This document shows, one piece after another, positions 1 through 5,518 of a stretch of 10,225 nucleotides of DNA. Made by a program: the position numbers and the translations under genes. Under the pieces are notes generated by a model. That model saw only the letters and a list, made by a program, of their open reading frames with translations, searched no databases and was not told the origin of the DNA. This stretch comes from Flavobacteriaceae bacterium UBA2765 (lineage in GTDB: Bacteria; Bacteroidota; Bacteroidia; Flavobacteriales; Flavobacteriaceae), in NCBI GenBank assembly GCA_002352665.1, contig DEIV01000155.1, forward strand, positions 1 through 10,225, in the 5' to 3' direction. Numbering within the stretch: position 1 is the stretch's first letter; each line of letters opens with the position of its first letter.

Positions 1-260
1 AATTCAAAACCTGTAGCCGGTTGTAGTAATTTGGATAAATATAAGGCAATCGGCTCTAAGTTCGCTCCTTGATAATGAATTTCACTATTCAGGTTTAATT
101 CAAATGAACTTCCGGTAGCAGTTAAAGAAACGGGTTTTGGTATTATATATTCTTTAGCAAGATCTTTAGGAATGGCTGGTTTTTTAGTTTGACAAGATGC
201 CAAGCTTAAAGCACTAATAAAGAGGATTATAATATAATAATTATATGTTTTTGCTTTCAT
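1..260 (-). CDS. Beta-N-acetylhexosaminidase (GH20), lipoprotein, 5' part only
   Basis: This is a partial gene: the ATG is at 260-258 and 86 codons are visible before the window edge, with no stop. A basic N-terminus (MKAKTYNYY) precedes a hydrophobic stretch and a lipobox LASC with the acceptor Cys at residue 23, so the product should be a lipoprotein. The mature part has IIPKPVSLTATGSSFELN at about residues 38-55, then IHYQGANLEPIALYLSKLL and PATGF. This is the layout of the N-terminal GH20b domain that precedes the catalytic barrel of bacterial beta-hexosaminidases, which release terminal GlcNAc or GalNAc from chitooligosaccharides and glycoconjugates. The catalytic domain lies outside the window, so the Asp-Glu pair cannot be checked. 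The family call rests on recognising the domain pattern. The gene follows a secreted SGNH hydrolase on the same strand, 127 bp upstream. Confidence 0.75.
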   Translation of the reverse strand, partial: MKAKTYNYYIIILFISALSLASCQTKKPAIPKDLAKEYIIPKPVSLTATGSSFELNLNSEIHYQGANLEPIALYLSKLLQPATGFE

Positions 261-319
261 AATAAAATAATTTAAGAAGCTAAAATTAAAAAATTATATA
301 TGAAACTTTAATTTTTTAG

Positions 320-349
320 ATGAATAACAATAATTTACTAATGAATAAC
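320..349. repeat. Direct repeat ATGAATAAC, two copies with a 21-bp period
   Basis: Two identical 9-mers lie at 320-328 and 341-349, upstream of the GH20 start codon at 260. The 21-bp period puts both copies on the same face of the helix, as is common for operators bound by a dimer to direct repeats. No regulator gene is nearby, and in DNA this AT-rich the repeat may be chance. Confidence 0.3.
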
Positions 350-387
350 TATAAAAGAGGATAAGAATAATTAATCTAAGCGAATAT

Positions 388-1080
388 TTATTGTTTTTTA
401 AGTGTTTTCACAAGAGCTTCTTGAGCAATTGGTGCCATAATTTGATATCCTTTTGCATTGGGATGGACGCCATCATGTGTATAATCACCATTTAAATTAT
501 TTTTATCGCCTACCATAGCTGAAAAATAATCTGAGTACTCAATTGCATTTTCATCAGCATATTTTTTTATTAGGTCGTTTAGTATTGGAATTTTTTTATC
601 CGGATGAAGTCCCGGTTTCCAAGGGAAATCATAAGCGGGTAATACAGAGCATAATACAACTTTAATGTCATTAACTTTAGCTAGCTGAACCATTGAGATT
701 ATATTGTTCATAATACTTTCATCATCAATTGGTCCGGTATTTTCGGCTAGGTCATTAGTGCCTGCCAGAATTACAACAACATCAGGCTTTAAATTAATAA
801 CATCTGCCCTAAATCTAAGTAGCATTTGAGGTGTTGTTTGCCCGCTGATACCTCTGTTGATATAATGATGATCTCTGAAAAAATTCGGATCAAATGTAGA
901 CCAAGCTTCTGTAATTGAATTCCCCATAAAAACAACCCGATTTTCATTTTCAGAAGGAGTGGTTAATGCTGCATTTTCAATTTTATACCGATTTAGATTT
1001 GCCCAGTCTTGTGCAGAAATAGTTTGTGTCATAATTGATAAAAAAAGGATAATAAAAATATAAAAAGTCTTGGTTCTCAT
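388..1080 (-). CDS. Secreted SGNH/GDSL-family hydrolase (esterase or lipase-like)
   Basis: The 230-residue product starts with a signal peptide (MRTKTFYIFIILFLSIMTQTISAQ, given here only as residues 1-24 in outline: two basic residues, a hydrophobic core, then SAQ). All SGNH blocks are visible. Block I is GNSIT at 53-57 with nucleophile Ser55; block II Gly is in RGISG at 76-80; block III is GTND at 107-110 with oxyanion Asn109; block V is DGVH at 203-206 with Asp203 and His206. Such enzymes hydrolyse ester or acetyl bonds in lipids or carbohydrates, and the sequence resembles the PAF-acetylhydrolase-like branch. The substrate cannot be read from the sequence. It sits between rhlE (58 bp upstream) and the GH20 gene, so a role in de-esterifying glycans before GH20 action is possible but inferred. 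The start is fixed by the signal peptide. No clear promoter motif was found in the short gap. Confidence 0.88.
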   Translation of the reverse strand: MRTKTFYIFIILFLSIMTQTISAQDWANLNRYKIENAALTTPSENENRVVFMGNSITEAWSTFDPNFFRDHHYINRGISGQTTPQMLLRFRADVINLKPDVVVILAGTNDLAENTGPIDDESIMNNIISMVQLAKVNDIKVVLCSVLPAYDFPWKPGLHPDKKIPILNDLIKKYADENAIEYSDYFSAMVGDKNNLNGDYTHDGVHPNAKGYQIMAPIAQEALVKTLKKQ

Positions 1081-1138
1081 AGGTTAAAAATACATTTTTA
1101 CCAATACATAAACAAAAAACAAAGCTTTATACTATTAA

Positions 1139-2410
1139 TTAACGTTTATTTTTTGAATTAAACCCACGACGTTTTTTATAATTATTATTTCTGTTTCTAT
1201 GAGAAGTACCAGACGAATTTCTTTGTGGCTTGTTTTTATGAGAATTATCTTTACGCTCCGTATTTTCATCTTTAAAATCAATAAACGGATGTTTGTCTAT
1301 TACAGTAATTTTCTGACGGATTAGTTTCTCAATATCACGTAAGTAGGCTCTTTCTTCTTGGTCGCAAAAAGATATGGCAATACCACTAGCTTTTGCTCTA
1401 CCCGTTCTACCGATTCTATGTACATACGTTTCAGGAATGTTTGGTAAATCGTAATTAACAACAAGAGCTAATTCATCAATATCTATACCACGTGCGGCAA
1501 TATCAGTAGCTACTAAAACATTAATACTACCATTTTTAAAATTCTCTAAGGCCTTTTGTCTTGCAGTTTGAGATTTATTACCATGGATAGCTGCAGCTTT
1601 AATACCATCTCTATCTAGTAATTTTACAATTTTATTGGCACCGTGTTTGGTGCGAGAAAAAACTAAAGTAGATTTGATAGCTTGAGTTTCTAGAATATGA
1701 ACTAGTAATTTTATCTTCCCTTTTTTACTTACGAAATAAACCGCTTGCTCAACTTTTTCGGCTGTAGCTTGTTCTGGTTTTACAGTTACTTTGTCAAAAT
1801 CGCCTAAAATTTTACGAGATAAATCAACAATAGAAGTAGGCATTGTTGCAGAAAAGAATAGCGATTGTCTTTTCGATGGTAGTTTAGCAATTATTTTTTT
1901 AATATCATGAATAAAACCCATATCCAACATTTGATCGGCTTCATCCAGAACAAAATATTCAATAGCTGCTAAATTGACAAAACCTTGCTGCATCAAATCT
2001 AAAAGTCTACCTGGCGTGGCAACAAGAATATCAACACCTTGCCGAAGAGCAACAGTTTGGGCATGTTGTTTTACACCTCCAAAAATGACATTATTTTTAA
2101 TGCCTGTATATTTTCCGTAGGTCTTAAAGCTATCAGATATTTGAATAGCGAGTTCACGCGTTGGTGTAACAATTAAGGCCTTAATTTTATTTGAACGTAT
2201 ATTGTTTTGGTGGTTATTATACAGATGTTGTAGGATAGGAATTGCAAAAGCTGCTGTTTTTCCTGTACCTGTTTGAGCACATCCCATTAAATCTTTATGA
2301 CCTAATAAAATAGGAATGGCTTGTTCTTGTATGGGAGTTGGATGCGTATAGCCTTCTTGAGATAAGGCTTTTAAAATGGGCTCAATTATGCCTAAATCTT
2401 TGAAAGTCAT
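1139..2410 (-). CDS. rhlE: DEAD-box ATP-dependent RNA helicase, RhlE type
   Basis: This 423-residue helicase has all the family motifs in order. The Q motif is PTPIQEQ (24-30), Walker A AQTGTGKT (45-52), motif Ia PTREL (83-87), motif Ib TPGR (132-135) and DEAD (156-159). Motif III is SAT (187-189), motif IV LVFSRT (249-254), motif V ATDIAARGID (301-310) and motif VI HRIGRTGR (331-338). Residues from about 383 onward are a basic, Asn/Arg/Lys/Ser-rich tail, typical of RhlE-like proteins and likely to bind RNA non-specifically. The enzyme unwinds short RNA duplexes with ATP and acts in ribosome assembly or RNA turnover in the cytoplasm. The start MTFKDLG matches the family, and a TACCTTTG box lies about 20 bp upstream, suggesting its own transcript with a short leader. 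Paralogues are common in Bacteroidetes, so the symbol denotes type rather than proven orthology. Confidence 0.93.
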   Translation of the reverse strand: MTFKDLGIIEPILKALSQEGYTHPTPIQEQAIPILLGHKDLMGCAQTGTGKTAAFAIPILQHLYNNHQNNIRSNKIKALIVTPTRELAIQISDSFKTYGKYTGIKNNVIFGGVKQHAQTVALRQGVDILVATPGRLLDLMQQGFVNLAAIEYFVLDEADQMLDMGFIHDIKKIIAKLPSKRQSLFFSATMPTSIVDLSRKILGDFDKVTVKPEQATAEKVEQAVYFVSKKGKIKLLVHILETQAIKSTLVFSRTKHGANKIVKLLDRDGIKAAAIHGNKSQTARQKALENFKNGSINVLVATDIAARGIDIDELALVVNYDLPNIPETYVHRIGRTGRAKASGIAISFCDQEERAYLRDIEKLIRQKITVIDKHPFIDFKDENTERKDNSHKNKPQRNSSGTSHRNRNNNYKKRRGFNSKNKR

Positions 2411-2430
2411 ATAATTTTCTATAAAGTGGG

Positions 2431-2438
2431 CAAAGGTA
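2431..2438 (-). promoter_or_regulatory. Bacteroidetes -7 box (TACCTTTG) for the helicase gene
   Basis: On the minus strand the sequence reads TACCTTTG and fits the Bacteroidetes sigma-ABfr -7 consensus TAnnTTTG. Transcription should begin near 2425, about 15 bases before the start codon at 2410. I see no clear -33 TTG at the usual spacing, so the call rests on the -7 box and its position. Confidence 0.5.
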
Positions 2439-2509
2439 AGCTTATAATATGAATTATTCCGATTTTATTTAGGAAGGGTCATTTTATCTTTATGTGAAGT
2501 ATATGATAT

Positions 2510-2553
2510 AAAAAACCAAAGGCATAATCAAAATTACTTTTGATTATGCCTTT
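2510..2553 (-). terminator. Strong intrinsic terminator, 16-bp perfect stem
   Basis: The arms AAAGGCATAATCAAAA (2518-2533) and its exact complement (2538-2553) enclose a TTAC loop. Read on the minus strand the stem is followed by GGTTTTTT (the T run is 2515-2510), a good U tract. A short T run also follows on the plus strand, so it could act in both directions. It separates whatever is transcribed from the rplS side from the helicase promoter at 2431-2438. The nearest protein gene on the minus strand ends 640 bp upstream, which is unusually far for a gene's own terminator. Confidence 0.8.
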
Positions 2554-2980
2554 TGGCTGAAACATTTAACTCGAGTTTGTAAGTACTTGCGTATTTACAT
2601 ATGACCATTTATAAAACAGTACACTCAGCCAAACCTTTCATTAAAATATTTGTACAATCAGTAAAATGTTAATGCTTAAACACTATCATTATGTTTATAC
2701 TAATATTTTAATCGCTTTTAATAAATTTTTCAGTTCCAATTATTCATGCTAAACACTTGGTGTAGATCAACAACATTTTTATCAGAATATTTAAATCAAC
2801 CTTTCTTTGTTTTGCAACTCCGAAAAACCTTTACGGTAACAACATTCCTAAATAATCTGATTTAGATATATTTCATGAAATAACTTGCGTTATTTTAAAA
2901 AAGAAATCTCACATTTTACTTATTCCTCTTGTCTTTGAAAGAAACAGAATAATAAACCTGCTATTGCATTATTAAAAGCT

Positions 2981-2996
2981 AAAAGAACGTTCTTTT
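2981..2996. repeat. 16-bp perfect palindrome AAAAGAACGTTCTTTT
   Basis: A perfect 16-bp palindrome centred between 2988 and 2989, in the gene-free stretch between rplS and the helicase gene. It could be a dimeric regulator's operator or a hairpin inside the candidate RNA, although a perfect palindrome leaves no free loop. No known operator consensus was recognised. Confidence 0.5.
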
Positions 2997-3090
2997 GGGA
3001 ATTTCAAATCTGCTGTTTGCTAATTTTGCCTTGGTATAAATACCTCAGTTCAAATATCAAAACTGATAGCATCAATTAAAATTCTTGTAT

Positions 3091-3098
3091 CAAATATA
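3091..3098 (-). promoter_or_regulatory. Possible -7 box (TATATTTG) for the candidate RNA
   Basis: The minus strand reads TATATTTG, matching TAnnTTTG, about 95 bp downstream of the rplS stop. No TTG is present 17-23 bp upstream, and the surrounding DNA is nearly pure A/T, so chance matches are likely. If real, transcription would start near 3085. Confidence 0.3.
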
Positions 3099-3119
3099 TA
3101 AATAGAAAGTATATTTTTT

Positions 3120-3142
3120 ATAAAAATAACCTTTTAGTTATT
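3120..3142 (-). terminator. Weak terminator-like hairpin downstream of rplS
   Basis: AATAAC (minus strand 3142-3137) pairs with GTTATT (3130-3125) around a six-base loop and is followed by a T run (TTTTTA, including the last stem bases). The stem is only 6 bp and A/T-rich. It would lie about 50 bp after the rplS stop and could end the rplS transcript, but inefficiently. Confidence 0.3.
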
Positions 3143-3160
3143 AAGAAGATATGAATAGTG

Positions 3161-3182
3161 TTTATTAACATTTGTTAATAAA
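3161..3182. repeat. 10-bp inverted repeat just after the rplS stop
   Basis: TTTATTAACA (3161-3170) and TGTTAATAAA (3173-3182) are exact inverted copies around a 2-bp centre. It begins 9 bp after the end of rplS. The tiny centre and pure A/T stem make a poor terminator; it may be an operator-like site or may protect the mRNA end. Confidence 0.45.
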
Positions 3183-3191
3183 GAAACAAAA

Positions 3192-3542
3192 TTATATTCT
3201 TTCTTCCTTAATTCTCGCTTTTTTACCGGTAAGGTTTCTGAAATAGAAGATTCTTGCTCTTCTTACTTTACCTCTTTTGTTGATTTCAATTTTTTGAATA
3301 GCAGGTAAATTAATAGGGAAGATTCTTTCTACACCTATTGTACCAGACATTTTTCTAATAGTAAAGGTTTCTGAAGCTCCAGTACCTCTACGTTGAATAA
3401 CAACACCTCTAAAGAACTGAGTACGTTTTTTTTCGCCTTCTTTAATTTCGTAAAATACTGTAATAGTATCTCCAGCTGAAAATTCAGGAATTTCGTTTTT
3501 TGTTACAAATTCATCTTGCACAAATTTTACTAAATCTTCCAT
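3192..3542 (-). CDS. rplS: 50S ribosomal protein L19
   Basis: The 116-residue length is the family norm. The core carries the expected L19 features: FSAGDTITVFYEIKEGEK (about 21-38), FFRGVVIQRRG (43-53), ETFTIRKMSGTIGVERIFP (58-76) and the basic end KRGKVRRARIFYFRNLTGKKARIKE. L19 sits at the 30S-50S interface of the ribosome and supports the subunit bridge. The gene follows trmD by 103 bp in the same direction, the conserved trmD-rplS order of many bacteria. A TATCTTTG box in that gap suggests that it also has its own promoter, which would let L19 be made at a far higher rate than the methyltransferase. The 3' end carries two weak hairpins and a long gene-free stretch. Identification is secure. 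Confidence 0.97.
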   Translation of the reverse strand: MEDLVKFVQDEFVTKNEIPEFSAGDTITVFYEIKEGEKKRTQFFRGVVIQRRGTGASETFTIRKMSGTIGVERIFPINLPAIQKIEINKRGKVRRARIFYFRNLTGKKARIKEERI

Positions 3543-3612
3543 TATTAAATTATTTTAAAATTTTTCAATGATCAACATTCACGATTCTCGTCAGAGGTTA
3601 ATTTTGAGTTTG

Positions 3613-3620
3613 CAAAGATA
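3613..3620 (-). promoter_or_regulatory. Bacteroidetes -7 box (TATCTTTG) for rplS
   Basis: The minus strand reads TATCTTTG, a full TAnnTTTG match, between the trmD stop (3646) and the rplS start (3542). The predicted start of transcription near 3606 gives a leader of about 65 bases. A clear -33 TTG is not seen. The leader contains no obvious long hairpin that would mark autogenous control. Confidence 0.5.
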
Positions 3621-3645
3621 ATAAAATATTTTAAAGAGGATAAAA

Positions 3646-4332
3646 TTATTTTTCTTCTTTTTTAAGAAGATCCGGGCGTATGGTTTTTGTTCTTTCTATT
3701 GCTTTTTGGTGACGCCATTCCTCTATCTTTGGAAAATTACCGGAAAGTAAAATCTCGGGAGTTTTTAATCCTTTATATTCAGCAGGTCTTGTGTATACTG
3801 GAGGAGCTAAAAGATCGTCTTGAAAAGAATCGCTTAAGGCTGAGGTTTCATTGCCCAATACACCGGGTATCAATCTTATCATACTATCACATAATACAGC
3901 AGCAGCCAATTCTCCACCACTAAGTACATAATCGCCTATAGAAATTTCTTTTGTTATAAATAGATCGCGAATTCGTTGATCTATACCTTTATAATGACCA
4001 CATAAAATAATGAAATTCTCTTTTAATGATAAGGTATTTGCAGTTTTTTGATTTAACACCTTCGCATCAGGTGTCATATATATGATGTCATCATAATTTC
4101 GTTTTGATTTTAATTGGCTAATACACTTGTCTATAGGTTCAATCATCATTACCATACCGGCACCTCCACCAAATTGAGCATCATCGACTTTACCATATTT
4201 ATTTACCGCAAAGTCACGTAAATTATGAAAATGTATTTCCACCAAGCCTTTATCTAGGGCTCTTTTTATAATAGAATGTTCAAACGGACTTTTAATCAGT
4301 TCCGGTAAAACGGTAATAATGTCTATTCGCAT
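3646..4332 (-). CDS. trmD: tRNA (guanine-37-N1)-methyltransferase TrmD
   Basis: This 228-residue SPOUT-family enzyme transfers a methyl group from S-adenosylmethionine to G37 next to the anticodon, which prevents +1 frameshifting. Key stretches are MRIDIITVLPEL at the start, FGGGAGMVMMIEPI (54-67), CGHYKGIDQR (111-120) and the trefoil-knot SIGDYVLSGGE (131-141). Further on come IPGVLGNE (155-162), DSF (168-170), YTRPAEY (180-186) and LLSGNFPKIEEWR (195-207). By alignment from memory to the E. coli and Haemophilus enzymes, Arg153 matches R154 and Asp168 matches the general base D169. The usual CGRYEG is CGHYKG here, which I recall as common in Bacteroidetes. The gene lies upstream of rplS and 74 bp downstream of a GNAT gene. 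A TACCTTTG box ends only 4 bases before the ATG, implying an almost leaderless mRNA. Confidence 0.97.
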   Translation of the reverse strand: MRIDIITVLPELIKSPFEHSIIKRALDKGLVEIHFHNLRDFAVNKYGKVDDAQFGGGAGMVMMIEPIDKCISQLKSKRNYDDIIYMTPDAKVLNQKTANTLSLKENFIILCGHYKGIDQRIRDLFITKEISIGDYVLSGGELAAAVLCDSMIRLIPGVLGNETSALSDSFQDDLLAPPVYTRPAEYKGLKTPEILLSGNFPKIEEWRHQKAIERTKTIRPDLLKKEEK

Positions 4333-4336
4333 GTTG

Positions 4337-4344
4337 CAAAGGTA
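4337..4344 (-). promoter_or_regulatory. -7 box (TACCTTTG) directly in front of trmD
   Basis: The minus strand reads TACCTTTG and then CAAC before the trmD ATG. In Bacteroidetes transcription usually starts 4-7 bases after this box, which would place the +1 at or next to the A of the start codon. No convincing -33 TTG is visible. Confidence 0.5.
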
Positions 4345-4406
4345 ATGGTTTTAAGTTTTTAAGGAAATCGAAAATCAAAACGATTTTAATAAATCAAGTC
4401 TATTTT

Positions 4407-4865
4407 TCATAGGTTTATTTTATAAAAAATATCATCTATAGGATTATTTATAAAACCTGAAGGTAATTCACTTTTAGAAATTCTTAAAAATCCATTTTTT
4501 TCATAAAATTTATGTGCTGCTATAAATTGAGCCATAGTTCCTAAGAAAACAGTGTCGATATTGTTTGTTAAACACCAATCAAAAACTTTTCGAAGTAGTA
4601 ATTTTGATACCGAGAATTCTTTTCCTCTAAAATTCTTTTTCACAAACATCTTTTTTAGAACAGCACAATTGGTGTCTATTTTTAAAATGCCTATAGTACC
4701 TACTATTTCAGCATTATGTTTGGCAATCCAACAACCGTCAATATTACTATCTGTGGTTGATGTGTTTGCCTTAGAAATTGGAATTTCAAATTCTTTGGCA
4801 ATAGCTTCCATCATTAGATCAATTTCGCTTTGATTGATGGTTTTATAATGAATAATTTTTATCAT
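4407..4865 (-). CDS. GNAT-family N-acetyltransferase
   Basis: The 152-residue protein is a single GNAT domain. Strand beta-4 and the acetyl-CoA loop lie in LKKMFVKKNFRGKEFSVSKLL (70-90, with RGK at 80-82 taking the place of the usual R/QxxGxG/A). The C-terminal motif is AHKFYEKNGF (117-126). GNAT enzymes transfer acetyl from acetyl-CoA to amines on small molecules or proteins; the acceptor cannot be told here. The ATG overlaps the stop of the upstream acetyltransferase by four bases (ATGA at 4865-4862), so the two are probably translated as a coupled pair. The acetyl-CoA loop is less canonical than in the other two GNATs of the window, so activity is a little less certain. The next gene downstream is trmD, with its own likely promoter. 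Confidence 0.82.
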   Translation of the reverse strand: MIKIIHYKTINQSEIDLMMEAIAKEFEIPISKANTSTTDSNIDGCWIAKHNAEIVGTIGILKIDTNCAVLKKMFVKKNFRGKEFSVSKLLLRKVFDWCLTNNIDTVFLGTMAQFIAAHKFYEKNGFLRISKSELPSGFINNPIDDIFYKINL

Positions 4866-5410
4866 TCAATATCATTTTTAACTATTGGATTTCTTAAGGC
4901 AAACAAAATATTGTTAATGCTATCACTATCTTTCTTTTTATTGTCAATCAATCGGAATTTATTTTTCAGTAAAAGACTTCTAGAGCTTTTATTTTCTTTG
5001 TGTGTAGATGCCTCAATGCTTTCAAGATTTAAAGTGTTAAAACCAAATTCAATAATACGATTTAAGGCTTCATTGGCTATTCCTTTTTTTTGATATTTAG
5101 GCATTAACTCATAACCAACTTCCGCTACTTTGCTATTGGCAGAAAAATTCCACAAGCAAATGGTTCCAATCATTGTTGGATTATCTTTTAGCGAGATACA
5201 CCAGTAGAGCCAATTATTATTTATTATGCCGTTGTTTATTTTTTTAATAAACGTTAGTATTTCTTCCTTACTTTCCGTTTTCTCTCTTTTTATAAATTGA
5301 TTGATAGTTTTATCAGAGCGTAAGAATAATAAAGTTTCAGAATCAGACTTTTCAATTTTTTTTAAAACCAATCTCTCTGTTGTTAATTTGTGTAAGGGAG
5401 CAAATTTCAT
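4862..5410 (-). CDS. GNAT-family acetyltransferase, RimJ/RimL type
   Basis: The 182-residue product begins with the RimJ/RimL-like TTERLVLKKIEKSDSE (about 10-25). It continues with a hydrophobic core and CISLKDNPTMIGTICLWNF (71-89). The acetyl-CoA motif is AEVGYELMPKYQKKGIANEAL (96-116), containing the Q-K-K-G-I-A pyrophosphate loop at 107-112, and then SSRSLLLKNKF (142-152). Members of this branch acetylate the N-terminus of ribosomal proteins or small amines; the substrate here is unknown. It is the first gene of an ATGA-overlapping pair with a second, only distantly similar GNAT, which suggests an operon of two acetyltransferases. About 108 bp separate it from the WD40 gene. I found no clear TAnnTTTG promoter there, so the pair may be read from further upstream. 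Confidence 0.87.
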   Translation of the reverse strand: MKFAPLHKLTTERLVLKKIEKSDSETLLFLRSDKTINQFIKREKTESKEEILTFIKKINNGIINNNWLYWCISLKDNPTMIGTICLWNFSANSKVAEVGYELMPKYQKKGIANEALNRIIEFGFNTLNLESIEASTHKENKSSRSLLLKNKFRLIDNKKKDSDSINNILFALRNPIVKNDIE

Positions 5411-5518
5411 TTAATATTAGGATTAAAGATCAAACGGTTGAATATTTAGCTTTTGATTATAAAATTACCAGAATGCTTTTTATTGAATAATTAATTCAGA
5501 TCATTATAGGTTTTTACA

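Larger units (their letters stand above)
2554..3110 (-). ncRNA. Candidate structured non-coding transcript between rplS and the helicase gene
   Basis: No credible protein gene occupies this gap. On the minus strand it starts with a TATATTTG box (3098-3091) and ends at the strong terminator at 2553-2510. Between them is a series of inverted repeats. TCAGTT/AACTGA lies at 3045-3050 and 3061-3066. GGTAT-AA-ATACC is at 3033-3044. A 16-bp palindrome is at 2981-2996. A 7-bp stem at 2878-2895 closes, on the minus strand, a GCAA loop of the GNRA class. A 9-bp stem TTTGGCTGA/TCAGCCAAA (2625-2633 with 2552-2560) abuts the terminator. The transcript would be about 570 nt. It does not show the tmRNA, RNase P or SRP RNA signatures I know. 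It could instead be a long rplS 3' UTR, or only the last ~120 nt could be a small RNA. Confidence 0.35.

Noticed and set aside
2537..2611. Small minus-strand ORF of 24 codons beginning ATGGTCATATG
   Set aside because: It runs into the terminator stem, has no ribosome-binding signal or recognisable sequence, and this length is expected by chance.
2554..3110. tmRNA, RNase P RNA or SRP RNA in the gap after rplS
   Set aside because: I looked on the minus strand for the tmRNA ends and tag frame, the RNase P GAGGAAAGTCC-like core and the SRP tetraloop domain. None is present beyond short chance fragments.
3687..3923. Plus-strand open frame of 78 codons
   Set aside because: It lies wholly within trmD on the opposite strand, has no recognisable domain, and its composition is that of an antisense shadow.
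4365..4386. Hairpin AAATCG/CGATTT between the second GNAT and trmD as a terminator
   Set aside because: The stem has only 6 bp, the loop is 10 bases and no T run follows on the minus strand, so termination there is not supported.
4552..5093. Two plus-strand open frames over the GNAT pair (4552-4833 and 4830-5093)
   Set aside because: They are antisense to well-supported acetyltransferases and rich in Phe, Leu, Ser and Ile, as expected from the complement of Lys- and Glu-rich coding DNA.
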